A stretch of DNA of 64,000 nucleotides, from positions 6,372,945-6,436,944 of the forward strand of contig NC_092541.1 of assembly GCF_037038585.1 (NCBI RefSeq). Reading direction: 5' to 3'. Position numbers and translations under genes: made by a program. The notes beneath the pieces were generated by a model. That model was not told the origin of the DNA. It did not search any database and saw only the letters and a program-made list of their open reading frames with translations. This stretch comes from Patagioenas fasciata (Eukaryota > Chordata > Aves > Columbiformes > Columbidae). Below, one piece after another: positions 52,948 through 64,000 of this stretch. Within the stretch, counting starts at the first letter, position 1, and each line of letters opens with the position of its first letter.

Positions 52948-53797
52948 CTTGGACACTCTTGAGGGCAGAGAGGCCCTGCAGAGGGATCAGGACAAATTGG
53001 AGAACTGGGCAATCACCAACTGCGTGAGGTTCAACAAAAGCAAGTGCCAGATTCTGCACCTGGGGCACGGCAACCCTGGCTCTACATACAGACTGGGGGA
53101 CAAGATGCTGGAGAGCAGCTCTGCAGAGAGGGAATGGGGGGTTCTGGTTGATGGCAAGTTGAACATGAGCCACCAGTGTCCCTGGAGCCAAGAGGGCCCC
53201 GTGTCCTGGTGCATCCAGCACAGCACGGCCAGCCGGGCAGGGAGGGGATTGTCCCAGTCCGCTCTGGCCTCACCTGGAGCATTCACTGTGTGCAGGGCTG
53301 GGGACACAGGAGAAAAGAATCTAAAGGTACTGGAGAATGTCCAGAAGAGGCTACAAAGTTGGTGAAGAGTTTGGAGGTGAAGCCGTATGAGAAGCAGCTA
53401 AAGTCACTGGCTTTGTTCAGCCTGAAGGAGACTAAGAGGAGACTGAGGGGAGAGCTCATCACCCATCACCATCTACAGCTTCATCACCAGGGGAGCAGTG
53501 AGGGGCAGGTGCTGATCTCTTCTCTTTAGTGACCAATGACAAGACCCAAGAGAATGACAGGAGATGTGCCAGGGGAGGGTCAGCTGGACATGAGGAAAAG
53601 GTTCTTCCCCCAGAGGTGCTGGACACTGAACAGGTTCCCAGGGAGGTGTCACGGCCCCAGCCTGGCAGTGTTCGAGACTTGGACACCGTTCTCAGACCCA
53701 CGGTGTGAACTGTGGGGTGTCCTGTGCAGGGACAGGAGTTGGACTCAATGATCCTTGTGGATCCCTTCCAACTCAGGACATTCTATGATTCTATGGA
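52948..53797 (+). mobile_element. CR1 LINE 3' fragment
   Basis: Starts in the LEGREALQRDQDKLENWA part of the reverse transcriptase, continues through the CR1 C-terminus with frame breaks, and ends in ATTCTATGATTCTATGG. Closely related to the copy at 30309. Confidence 0.9.
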
Positions 53798-54250
53798 TCA
53801 TAGCCAGGCCTTAGTGAGCCTCTAAATCCAGCTGTGGCATCCAGCTGTGGCCCACATGCCTCTGAGGGAGACAGGAGGGCCTCTGAGGAGGTGGGTACTC
53901 ATGGGGCTGTGCTGGAGGACACCCTCCACTTCCTTCGGTTCATCATTGCTAACCACAGCCTAACCCAAATTTTCCACAGCTTTGAAGCCTGAGGGGACAC
54001 TGGCAATCACACTTTCCATGAGATAAAGGGTCAGGAAACTGGGAGATGAAAAGGGGGGATGACAACTGAGTTTCCATGACGATTTGTTTCCTGTTTGTCT
54101 CTGAAACTGGGGCACAGAAAAATAAACCTACTTGGTAGAAAGGGAAGGAGGAGGTAAAAAAAGGGAGTCATGCCTGAAAGACAACTTGGTTGTCAGAAGA
54201 ACCTATGTATTTGTCACCAGCAGGGAAAAGACTGTGGTATTATGAAAGGT
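53798..54250. other. Intergenic stretch beyond the DAD1 poly(A) signal
   Basis: No feature recognised; purine-rich near 54110-54170. Confidence 0.6.
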
Positions 54251-54256
54251 TTTATT
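54251..54256 (-). terminator. DAD1: DAD1 poly(A) signal
   Basis: TTTATT on the + strand is AATAAA for DAD1 and lies about 660 bp beyond its stop codon. Confidence 0.6.
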
Positions 54257-54911
54257 AACAGGAAGGATTATAGTAGCTGTAATGAGGCAGCAGACCCCTC
54301 CATAGGACTGTCCGTGGGGAAACACCTCGGTCCCTTCCTCTGGCCATGGCAGCAGGTCAGGGTCTGCGGGGAGCAGCCCTCCCCAGCGCCAGCCTCAGAG
54401 CTCAAGAGCAGTTCAGGACCTGCAGAGAGAAAGGCAACATGAGCCATGTTCCTGCAAAGGGACAGGAAACACCCCACAAGCTCCAGTGATGGTGGCCTGT
54501 TGCAACAGTAACAACAGGGCACATCCTTCGCTTCCCAGCACCAAACCCTCCCTGTCCCAAATTCCTCCTCCGCTGAGAGACCCCAGACCTGAGCAGCAGC
54601 CACACCGTGGCCTCCCAATAGCACCAGGAGCTCCAGCTCCCAAAGGTCCTCCTGCAAAATGGTGTATTTCTCTTCTAAGAGAGACATGTGGGTAGGTTTC
54701 TGTAACACTCTAGTTCAACTGCCTTTTAAATTATAAAAGCCAAAAAGTACATGCACAAAACCAGAAACTGTGAATTCTAACGCTGTATCGATCTGGAGGA
54801 CAGCCGGGAGCTGGGGGTCCTGCTTTCACTGTCTCCTTCAGCTCCCCAAAAGTACTTAAGTCATGTGAGCCATGAGCGCACGGATCAGTACCTCAAGGTC
54901 TGTTCTAGCAC

Positions 54912-56057
<1,146 letters not shown>

Positions 56058-56089
56058 GGCAGCTGAGCTGGCCGGAACTGCCCCAGCAA

Positions 56090-56210
56090 GCGCTTCCGGG
56101 GCACCCGAGGCAGCGCAGGCGCGCGCGCGCCGGGTCAGCGGACGCTGCGCAGAGCGGCTCCCGTGCCCACAACAGGGCGGAACTCCGGGGCGCTGTGCGC
56201 ATGCGCGCCT
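56090..56210 (-). promoter_or_regulatory. DAD1: DAD1 core promoter with NRF1 and ETS sites
   Basis: TGCGCATGCGC at 56196-56206 is a perfect palindromic NRF1 site and CCGGAAG (minus strand, 56093-56099) an ETS site, both upstream of the ATG in a CpG-rich stretch running from about 55.45 to 56.27 kb. Typical of housekeeping promoters. Confidence 0.65.
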
Positions 56211-56363
56211 GCGGAGCCCGGAGCGAGGCGGGAATCCGGGAGGCGATCAGACATCTTTGTGATTTCCACCACATAGAGACCCACTGACTGAGTCAGAACG
56301 GCCCGGATGTGCCTCCACAAACGTGGTACTTTAATCTTCAGCATAAAGTGATGATTTTCTTGT

Positions 56364-56820
56364 GATGGTGCCTGAGAACCAAGACTCAGGTCTGGGTGTC
56401 ACCTGCTCTGCCCCATATCACTGCCCTCCCTGTCCCCTCTGAAAACCCCATCTCACAGGATAAGCACAATTGTGTCCCTGCTGTTTTCATCCTCATAACT
56501 TTTGAGCCTTTACAGGGAGATCGAGATGGTGAAGGAAAGCACCCAGGCAGGGCGTCCATAGAAATTCAGGAATCAACAGGTGGCTCAAAAAGGTGATGCA
56601 ACCAAACTCTAACACACCTTTGCCCAGGTTGGGGTGGATTGTGTCTGGAAATGCTGATGACAAATGTAATTAGGGGAGGTTCCTGCACTGAACACTGTGA
56701 ATCAAGAGTGTGAGGACCTTCACTGTGATGGTGCCTGGGAACGAAGACTCGGGTCTGGGTGTCACCTCTTCTGCCCTGCTTGTTCTCCCTGAAACCCCAT
56801 CTCACAGGAAGGCCAAGAGA
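56364..56820 (+). repeat. Imperfect direct repeat, copies at 56364 and 56727
   Basis: About 90 bp starting GATGGTGCCTG occur twice, 363 bp apart, with few differences (TCTGGGTGTCACCT and CCCCATCTCACAGGA in both). Origin unknown. Confidence 0.7.
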
Positions 56821-57222
56821 AAGTGCAGCTTTTTCACTCTTCCTTCCATAGGTGGAGCTCTGGGCCTGGAGAAGCTGAATGCCATTTCCAGGTGTTATGG
56901 AAATTGTGTCCTGGGGGGTGTCTGCCTTGGGATTTCAGGAAGACAGCACCGTGTGTCCCTGTGGAGGATGAAAGCTCTGAGCTGGTGCACTGTTTCAACA
57001 CCCCAGGTGATGGCTGTGATTCTGCTCCTGCCTAAATGGAAATGATGAGAGATCTACTTCCATTACTAAATTACACTACTAAATGGACATGATGAGAGTT
57101 TTACTTGCAAAACAAGTGTTTTGCATGACATTGCAGAATGGGAGTTCCCGACACAGCCTGGACTTTTGGGGTAAAGCAAAGAGGTCAGCAAGTGGGGTGC
57201 AGCAGGAGTCCCTCATTGCAAG

Positions 57223-58071
57223 TGAAATAAATAACTTACACTTTTTCTATGGATAAACGTTGAATCCAATTCCTTGTATTCCTTAAACATGTGTTCATTA
57301 GAGCATAAGCAAAACAGCGCTGGGTGCGCGGGGGATTCGCTCCGCCCAACACACACACCTTTAAACAATAAGAGGTGTGCTTAAATACAGTAAGGTGTTA
57401 CATATTCATAATGACGCCAGGAACGCCTGTACATATTCACACCCTTTCCCTGCTTCTTATTAAAATGAGTCTCAGAGAACCATTTCCAGTCTCCTCCCTG
57501 ACCCCCCCCCCCGCTGTGCCTGCCCAGTGTCACTTGGTGAATCTGAGGAGGGGTCTTTGGGGTCTTTGATGAAGGCTCCTTCAGCTTCGTCACAGTGAAC
57601 TTTGTACCTTTGGCTCATTATGAGGAATTGGCTGGAACCCAAGCTGCCAAGTCAATTGAAACCAGACTGGTGCCCCCTTTTGCTGTAAATCTTGGCTATC
57701 TTGTCTCCTCAAGGTTGCAGCTGGTGCTGTAAAACTTCTTATCTCGGCATTCAATGAAGCCCTGCTTTTTTCTTAGCACAATTGGTTACATACAGCTCTA
57801 AACTAGATATTAATTATGTGGCTTAAAGTGTTAGCTTGTTAGTAGGCCCTTATTATGTAGTTGCTTAACCCTTAAAATGTTAGTTCCCTCTATCAATATA
57901 ACTCCATAAACAAGTTTCATAACTTTTTTAAGCAGAACGTAACCACTTTTTCCTTTTTCCAGGTTCAGAGCCCGTGCCTTATTTGGTTATATCTGTAAAC
58001 ATTAAAAATCTTAGCACGAATCACAACTGCATTTCTGAAATGAGTCACTGCTATTGTGCCTGCTGTTGACA
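57223..58071 (-). mobile_element. Probable endogenous retrovirus LTR fragment
   Basis: On the minus strand the part near 57300-57350 (GGAGCGAATCCCCCGCGCAC, then AACACATGTTTAAGGAA) resembles the R-U5 end of common bird ERV LTRs. TG/CA ends at 57223 and 58071 are tentative and no target duplication was seen. Confidence 0.4.
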
Positions 58072-58128
58072 CCTCTAAACACTCGTCTTTTCCAGTGTGC
58101 ACAGCACTGCTGTCAAGGCAGAAACCAC

Positions 58129-58212
58129 AGAATCGTAGAATCATTTAGGTTGGGAAAGATCCTTAAGATCATTGAGTCCACTCTACCCAGTAAACCATGT
58201 CCCTAGGCGCCA
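58129..58212 (-). mobile_element. CR1 3' end fragment
   Basis: AGAATCGTAGAATCATTTAG and the following stretch are a reverse-oriented CR1 end. Confidence 0.8.
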
Positions 58213-58534
58213 TCTTTCTGGAGGCCAGTGGCCCATTTTGCCAAAACGCAATTCGGGAAGGGCAACCACTGGGGAATGTGTCAGCTCCTTCCCACTCCAC
58301 CTCCACCCAAACCAAACATGCTGGAGGCTCTGAACTTGAGGTTTCCTCTTGAGTATGAAACAGGTTCAGCCCAACTAGAAGAAGACTTAAGCAGTGAGAA
58401 TTCATCTGTAGTGTAAGACCCCAGCTGGCAGCAACACTGATATCCCTGCATGGTAGGTGAATTTAGGCTGTACTTTCTGGCCATGTTTAGCTCTGCAGGT
58501 GCTGCTGGTTTGTAGCACAAGGCACGTGTTGAGC

Positions 58535-61500
58535 TCAGAGCCTGAAGACACTTGGCTTCACACTGCTCCCAAGGAGGGTGTTGGCTGCCTCCAGGCACTT
58601 GTCCAGCTGGGTCACTGCAATCAGGGAGAGACAGGGACACACGGGGAGTCAGGCAGGAGGGAGAGCCCACAGATGGAAGAGAGAATGGGGACACAGGACT
58701 CTTTCACCTGTCCCCAGGAAACTGTGGTTCTGCAAAGGGGTGAGGCAGGTCCCACTGGAGAGAGGAGGGAGGAGGCTGTGCTGTAGGGATCAGTAGGAAA
58801 AGGACCCTCAAGACTCACCAGCATGGCTGCAGAGCCAGGTCACAGTCTTGGCCTCCAGCAGCTCACAGAGGTCTTGGTAACACTTGCCCTTTCTGTTCAG
58901 CCAGGTCACAGCCAGGACTGTGGCCCAGATGCTTGGCTCTATGTCCTGGAGGAAAGCAATGACTCGGACCAGCACACAGTGCTGAGCATCCCCCTGCCCC
59001 CTCACTGCTTCCCACCCCTTCCTGTGTGGCTTCTGGATTCCCATCCCTTCATTCCTTTCTGGTTGCCCTTTGTATGCCAGTGTTGCCACCAGCCAAGGGG
59101 TTCCCACTGCCCCAGTACATCACACTGCCACTGTAAGAGGTTCTCTGCTTACCTTACCAGGCATCTTTCCCTTGATTTCAACCTCATCAAGTTCCAGCAC
59201 AGAGGCCAAGCCAGAGCTGGGGGCCCAGGAGCCATCTACATTCTGCAGTGCCACCAGCTCCTGGCACTCAGCAATGGCTTTGTGAGCCAAGGCCCAAAAG
59301 TTGGTGAGCACAAAACAAATGTTGTGGGATCCATATACTTGAGAGAAGAAACAGATGGTGGTGGTGGTTTATATGCTGTGGGAGAAGATGTGAACAGGAA
59401 GGTTGGGAGTATCACAGGAAGCTGACCTCTGTGCCATATCCCAGAACACTATCTCTGCTCTTCTTTAGGCAGATACTTGCAGTCTAAGCCCCTTCCTGCA
59501 TGTCCTCAAAGCAGTCCAATGTCCCTTTTTGGACACCCCTACCTCACCCTCAGCTTTGACCATTGTCTCTTCTGGCATTCCTGCCCAGCCATGTCCCAAG
59601 ACCTCTCTTGATACCTTCCCCCCACCACATCTTAGCCAAATGCGTATTTATGATCCAGCACCACCGCTATCCCCTCCCTGGATGTCTCTGATCTGGGTTT
59701 CATATTTGCTGAAGGACTTGCAAGTTTAAGGGTAACAAAGTAAAGTGTTAAAGGCAAAATTAATTGGTTTCCATGCCGTGGGCAAGAGGTGGCAGTATAA
59801 CCCTACTGTAACCTGTTAGATTATCCCATACCTTTTGAGCAAGCCCCGCACTGAGGCAGGGCAGCAATGCCATGGGCGAGTCGATGGAGGGCAAGCCATG
59901 GTGCACACGCTGCTGTCAGCCAGCCGGGTGGGACCCAGAGGCTCGCAGGATAGCAGGAGGAGACTCTGCTGGAGCCACAAAGCTCAACAATCTGGCAGGG
60001 GACGAATGACTGGCGCAGTGGCAACACTGCCAGGGGCCCTTCAAGAACAGTGAAAGGGGTTGAATTAAGCAGATAGGAAAGAAGGACCTGGTGGTGATGA
60101 GGCCTACCCTGTGAGACTGGGGGGTCCCTGTGGCTGTGGTTCCAGCTCCAGTGGAATGAGAACATCTCACAGAGCTGCGCCACCAGCTCTTTCCCATGAG
60201 TGTCTTTCCTTACCTTGGTAAGAGGTGACTCTCTGTGATGTGCGAACCCCCACATAGCTGGTAAAAGGGCAGATGATCCCCGAAGTGAGGCTGATTTCAA
60301 CTGCACGATGCCTTGGTTCATTCCCTGACCCACTCACAGCCTCTAGCAACAACCTCTTCAGCAAGCATCTTGCAGCCAGACGATGCCCAGCCAGCCTGGG
60401 GAGAGAGTGGGGTGAGGCCTGAGGGAAAACCTGGATGCCAGGGTCCTCATCTGTCTGAAGGAGGTGATACCCAGGTTTCTGAGTCCTATCCCTGTGAGGT
60501 CAAAGCAGGGAAGGACAGCATGCTTGGACACTTGGGATCTCTGCCAGTTTGGGATTGCATGTGGAAGGTGAGCATGCACAAGCTGTCTGGACCTCTCTCT
60601 GCTGGACTCTGTGTTAGAAATGAAGGGGATGCGTGCATCTTTCCTGGGGACAGGTTCTCACCGGCCATCTCCCTGTGGGCACAGTGAGAATTCAATCATG
60701 TGAGTGACATCCTGGCCGTCCAGGCTGTACTGCAAGGTCATGGCCCCCTTGGCCACTGTTGTATCCTGGGAACACATGGGAAGCTACTGGAGGTTACTGG
60801 GGACACAATATGGTTATTGGGGGATATCAGAAAGTTACTGGGAGGCTATTGGGAGGTAACTGGATGTGACTGTAGTCCCAGCTCTCACCTGTGCCTGTCC
60901 ATGGATCTGGACATAGAGGAGGCTGTGCTGACCCTGAAAGATGGACTGAGGGGTGTCCCCCAGCACCTCAACCTCCAGACCATGGGGCAGGGTCCAGCTC
61001 AGAGAGATTCCCTCAGCTGCTGGCTTGAGGGCCTGCTTCAGGCACTTCAGCACCTGGGGAGAGAGGGCAGGACACTGGGGGCAGTTCACAGCTCTGCCAG
61101 GGTTCAGCCCACGGCCACCAGTCTTGGGCTTCCCTGGGGTCCAATGGAATGTGTGGGGTAGCCTGTGCCAGCTGGGTTCCCTGGGTGCAGTCAGGTCTGT
61201 GTGTTATAGTGCGGTAGAGCCTGGGCACCTGGGTTCTCAGTGGGGTGGGGTGGTGGGGTAAAGTCAGGGGAAGCTGCAGTGCCTGGGTTCTTGGGGCAGC
61301 TGGGTCTCAACTACTGTGTGTGGGCAGTCCAGGTGCTGGGATACTGGAAGTCAGTGTGTCTGTGGAATAGAAGGGGGACCCGCCGGGGCTCCTGGGTTCC
61401 TACCACAGCTGTCATACTGTTGTCAGAGGAGATGTAGGCAGCTTCACCCCCTGTCTCCCTGGCCAAGGCCAGAGCGAGGGCAGCGCTGTCCTCAGAGAAG

Positions 61501-63478
61501 AAGAAGAGAAACACCTATGGGAGAAGCAGGGAAAGGTGTTAGAAATGAGAGTCAGAGGTAGGTGCAAGGATGCTGGAATAGAGCTGGAGAACACAGGCTG
61601 AGTCAAAGCTGAGGGAACAAATTTGGGGTGCAGAACAAGGGGGCAGGAGGAAGAGCAGGGGGTGAGGGATGGGTTGGAGCTGGGCTTAGACAGGCAGCTG
61701 GCAGAGGAGAGCTGGGACTTGGAGCAGAGCTGGGGTCAGTCTATTGAGGCTGGGGCAAAATTTGGGGGCACATCAGGGTGTACAACTCCTGTGCCTCAGT
61801 CTCCCTACCCAGTCTGTGAAGGGTGCCTTGGTTGTAGGAGTAGAATGCAAGGACTCCCACGTGGGGGCTTGGCATAGGAGAGCTGTGCAGGGTGGGAAGG
61901 GTCTTTGGGACACCGGAGGGGCCCAAGGGTTGGGACAGGCACTGGTGAACAGGGGTCCTCATCAGGAAGGGAAATGACTTAGCAACCAAGGAGGACTTGG
62001 GGCAGAGGGTCCCCATTACCGGTGGCTGTTACGGTAATGGCAGACCTCAGCTCAAATGGCTTCCTTGTCAGGGGGTGGCCCAGCCATGAAGAGGAAGAGC
62101 TGGGAGACGGGGGACATGAGTGGTGGGGCCCTGCACAGGGACCCCAAAAATGGGAGAGCAGGTTACTGAAACGGAGAGAGGGGCCCAAGAAAGAGGCTTC
62201 CTGGAGAAAGACTACCCAAGGGAGAGGTGTCAACTTGGACAGTAACCCCCAGAGCTGCAGACCAACCTCCCCGTTCCCCCACACCCCACAGTATCCTTCT
62301 TGTTCCCTTGTGACCACCACACACTTTGGGTGGCTCCTTCCACCCACACTCCTGTGTCCCCTCTCTCCTCCTTCGACATTTGTCCCCTCGCCCCTTCATG
62401 ACCCTGCACCCAGACCTGGCGCGTGTGCCCACGGGGACGAGGGGTATCGTAGATTGAGCGGAGGGTTCCCAGCAGGTTGGTGTCACCCAGACTAGAGCTG
62501 GTGGAGGGGATGCGCTGCATGGCCTCCATCACATTGTCCTGAGTATATTCAACACTTTGCCTGCAGAAGACACGGCATGTTTGGAGAACACATTGCTCTG
62601 TGCTGGCCCTAGTGCTCTCTGAGGCCCTGCCCCATAGCGTGTCCCACAGCTATGGCCTAGGGTGTTCTGCAAGTCCTTGCCCCACCCCATAGAAGTTCTT
62701 AAAGAGACCTGGCTTCATAGTTCCTACAAGACTCTGCTCAACAGACGTGTTATCCCATGATGCCACAAAGATCCCATCTCCAGAATCCAGCCCTGGCCTA
62801 CAGCACCCAACCATACTCCACACCAACCAGCTGATTTTAGAGCATGCACACCTGCCCTCCAGCATCTAACCCTGCTTCACAGCACCCATCCCACCCCACA
62901 GCAACCAGCCATGCCCCACAGTATCCAGCTCTGCGCACCAGCACCTAATGTAGCCCCATAGCACCCAGCCTGCCCTATGTTTGCTCACGGGTAGATGCCC
63001 TCAGAGGTTTGTCCATAGCAGTAGATGTTGAAGTAGCAGCCCAGGGGCAGGCTTTTGAGAAGGAAGAGCAGAGAGTCCTGTGGAAAGACACAGCAGACAG
63101 GTCTTGGGAAGCACTGGCCAGGGGCTGGGGGAACAGATGCCTTTTCCCGCAGTCTGGACCTCCTAAAACCTTTGGACTCTTCTGGATGACCCAAGCCTTG
63201 AACTCCCCTGGGCACCTCAGATGTTTCAGGACCATTTCAGGCCTCACCAGTCCCCCCTCACGTCTTGGTCCTTCTGTAAATGCCTGCCCTGGTCTGCTGC
63301 CCCTCAACCTGCTCCTCCGCCCCATCCTGCTCCCTGCTCTCTGGGGGTACCTGTGCATGCTCAAGAAACGTGGTGTCCAGGAGGAAGATGAACTCTCCAG
63401 ACTGGTGCTGCCGAGGCACCGCCTCAGGGATGCTGGGTGCCAGTGTCACCAACACCATGGGGTCACCAAGCAGGGAAC
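58535..63478 (-). CDS. VWA5A: VWA5A-like protein, last 12 coding exons, with disabling lesions
   Basis: C-terminal two thirds of a VWA5A-like protein (family: N-terminal VIT domain, then VWA domain; function poorly known). Exons from 5': 63478-63351, 63077-62989, 62560-62416, 62099-62020, 61514-61404, 61053-60889, 60765-60662, 60395-60214, 60038-59832, 59337-59153, 58945-58819, 58614-58535. Family landmarks: SGEFIFLL, LLKSLPLGCYFNIY, RQLFLF, ALARETGGEAAYIS, LSWTLPHGLEVEVL, ELVALQNVDGSW, WATVLAVTWL, stop after KPSVFRL. All exon joins keep phase except 62020 to 61514. A TGA at 62054-62052 interrupts the fourth exon. The VIT part would lie beyond the window. Confidence 0.85.
61404..61514 (-). 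pseudogene. VWA5A: VWA5A-like exon with apparent frameshift in a CTT run
   Basis: The preceding exon leaves two bases, which would give R-C-F-S as in the family, but the conserved SEDSAALALALARETGG is in another frame. One base missing in the CTT-rich run near 61495-61512 would explain it. Confidence 0.6.
62020..62099 (-). pseudogene. VWA5A: VWA5A-like exon with in-frame stop
   Basis: Reads LFLFMAGPPPDKEAI, stop, AEVCHYRNSHR. TGA at 62054-62052 could be a CGA-to-TGA change. The family's TDG (last metal ligand) is MAG here. Donor GTAATG is present. Confidence 0.7.
63351..63478 (-). CDS. VWA5A: VWA5A-like exon starting the VWA domain
   Basis: Encodes SIPEAVPRQHQSGEFIFLLD followed by TTFLEHAQ. 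The MIDAS motif D-x-S-x-S expected after FIFLLD is D-T-T-F-L, so metal binding is probably lost. Confidence 0.8.
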
Positions 63479-63697
63479 CTGGAGGAGGTGTGGGGTCGGA
63501 TGAAGGCCAAGTAGGCATCCCCTCCTCCTCCTCCTGGTTCTGATTCTCTTTGTGCTTTCAGCTTCCACCATCCCAGAGCCCATGATAACCCGCACTGGTA
63601 CCTCAATACCCTGCTGTACTGTCTACCAGTTACAAAGCCCAGAGCCCCACTTATTACAACCCAGTGCCTCCAATACAGCTACCCAGTGAACCCTAAC

Positions 63698-64000
63698 ATA
63701 GAATCATAGACACATTTTGGTTGGAAAACACTTTTCAGATCATCAAGTCCAACCATTAACCTAGCACTGCCAAGTTCGTCTCTAAACCATGTCCCTAAGA
63801 ACTTCATCTACATGTCTTTTAAACACCTCCAGGGATGATGAATCAACTGATTCCCTGGGCAGCCTGTTCCAATGCCCAATAACCCCTTCCATGGAGAAAT
63901 TTTTCCTAATATCCAGTCTAAACCTCCACAGCACAACTTGAGGCCGTTTCCTCTGCTCCTGGCGCTTGTTCCTGGGGAGCAGAGCCCGACCCCCCTGGCT
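63698..64000 (-). mobile_element. CR1 LINE 3' end, runs off the window
   Basis: AGAATCATAGACACATTTTG through ACATGTCTTTTAAACACCTC and CAGCCTGTTCCAATGCCC: reverse-oriented CR1 3' part, in an intron of or upstream of the VWA5A-like exons. Confidence 0.9.

Noticed and set aside
58823-59425. 200-residue open frame on the + strand
   Set aside because: Antisense to two well-supported VWA5A-like exons.

Overview
The window is a bird T-cell receptor alpha locus, 3' part, with its conserved downstream neighbour. The bird assignment rests on CR1 LINE fragments throughout, an avian-type solo LTR, a chicken-like TCR C-alpha domain and the TRAJ-TRAC-DAD1 gene order. The order within Aves cannot be told from sequence alone.

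Layout. (1) 1-40.5 kb: a joining-segment (TRAJ) array, all on the + strand. I recognise 73 J segments plus about 11 strongly decayed relics. Each good one has a nonamer, a 12-bp spacer and a heptamer upstream, a [F/W/L]-G-x-G-T core, and a splice donor one base into a codon. From 1 to about 36.2 kb the array consists of four tandem, internally rearranged units. Unit 1 is about 1-7.93 kb, unit 2 about 7.93-21.3 kb, unit 3 about 21.3-30.2 kb and unit 4 about 30.2-36.2 kb. Inside the units a two-J module (FGPGT J then FGSGT J, 276-284 bp apart) is repeated nine times. From 36.6 to 40.5 kb there are six unduplicated J segments. (2) 40.5-45.0 kb: J-C intron with CR1 scraps and a MITE-like element. 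(3) 45.0-48.4 kb: TRAC in four exons (Ig domain; short hinge exon with the interchain Cys; transmembrane exon; tail plus 3'UTR). (4) 48.4-54.2 kb: intergenic DNA where the alpha enhancer/LCR should lie. It holds a solo LTR, CR1 copies, an AT-rich pentanucleotide tract and an unexplained CpG island. (5) 54.2-56.3 kb: DAD1 on the minus strand, two coding exons giving a full 113-residue protein, with a GC-rich promoter. (6) 56.3-58.5 kb: intergenic, with a direct repeat and an LTR-like stretch. (7) 58.5-63.5 kb, minus strand: the last 12 coding exons of a VWA5A-like gene. It has a stop codon and a phase break, and its metal-binding VWA residues are lost. A CR1 copy ends the window.

How it works together: a V segment recombines to one of the J segments through 12/23 signals; the rearranged VJ is spliced from the J donor across the remaining array to TRAC exon 1. 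DAD1 is a housekeeping subunit of the oligosaccharyltransferase complex and is transcribed towards TRAC. J peptides, RSS and splice phases are read directly from the sequence. Function of individual J segments, age of duplications and enhancer position are inference.
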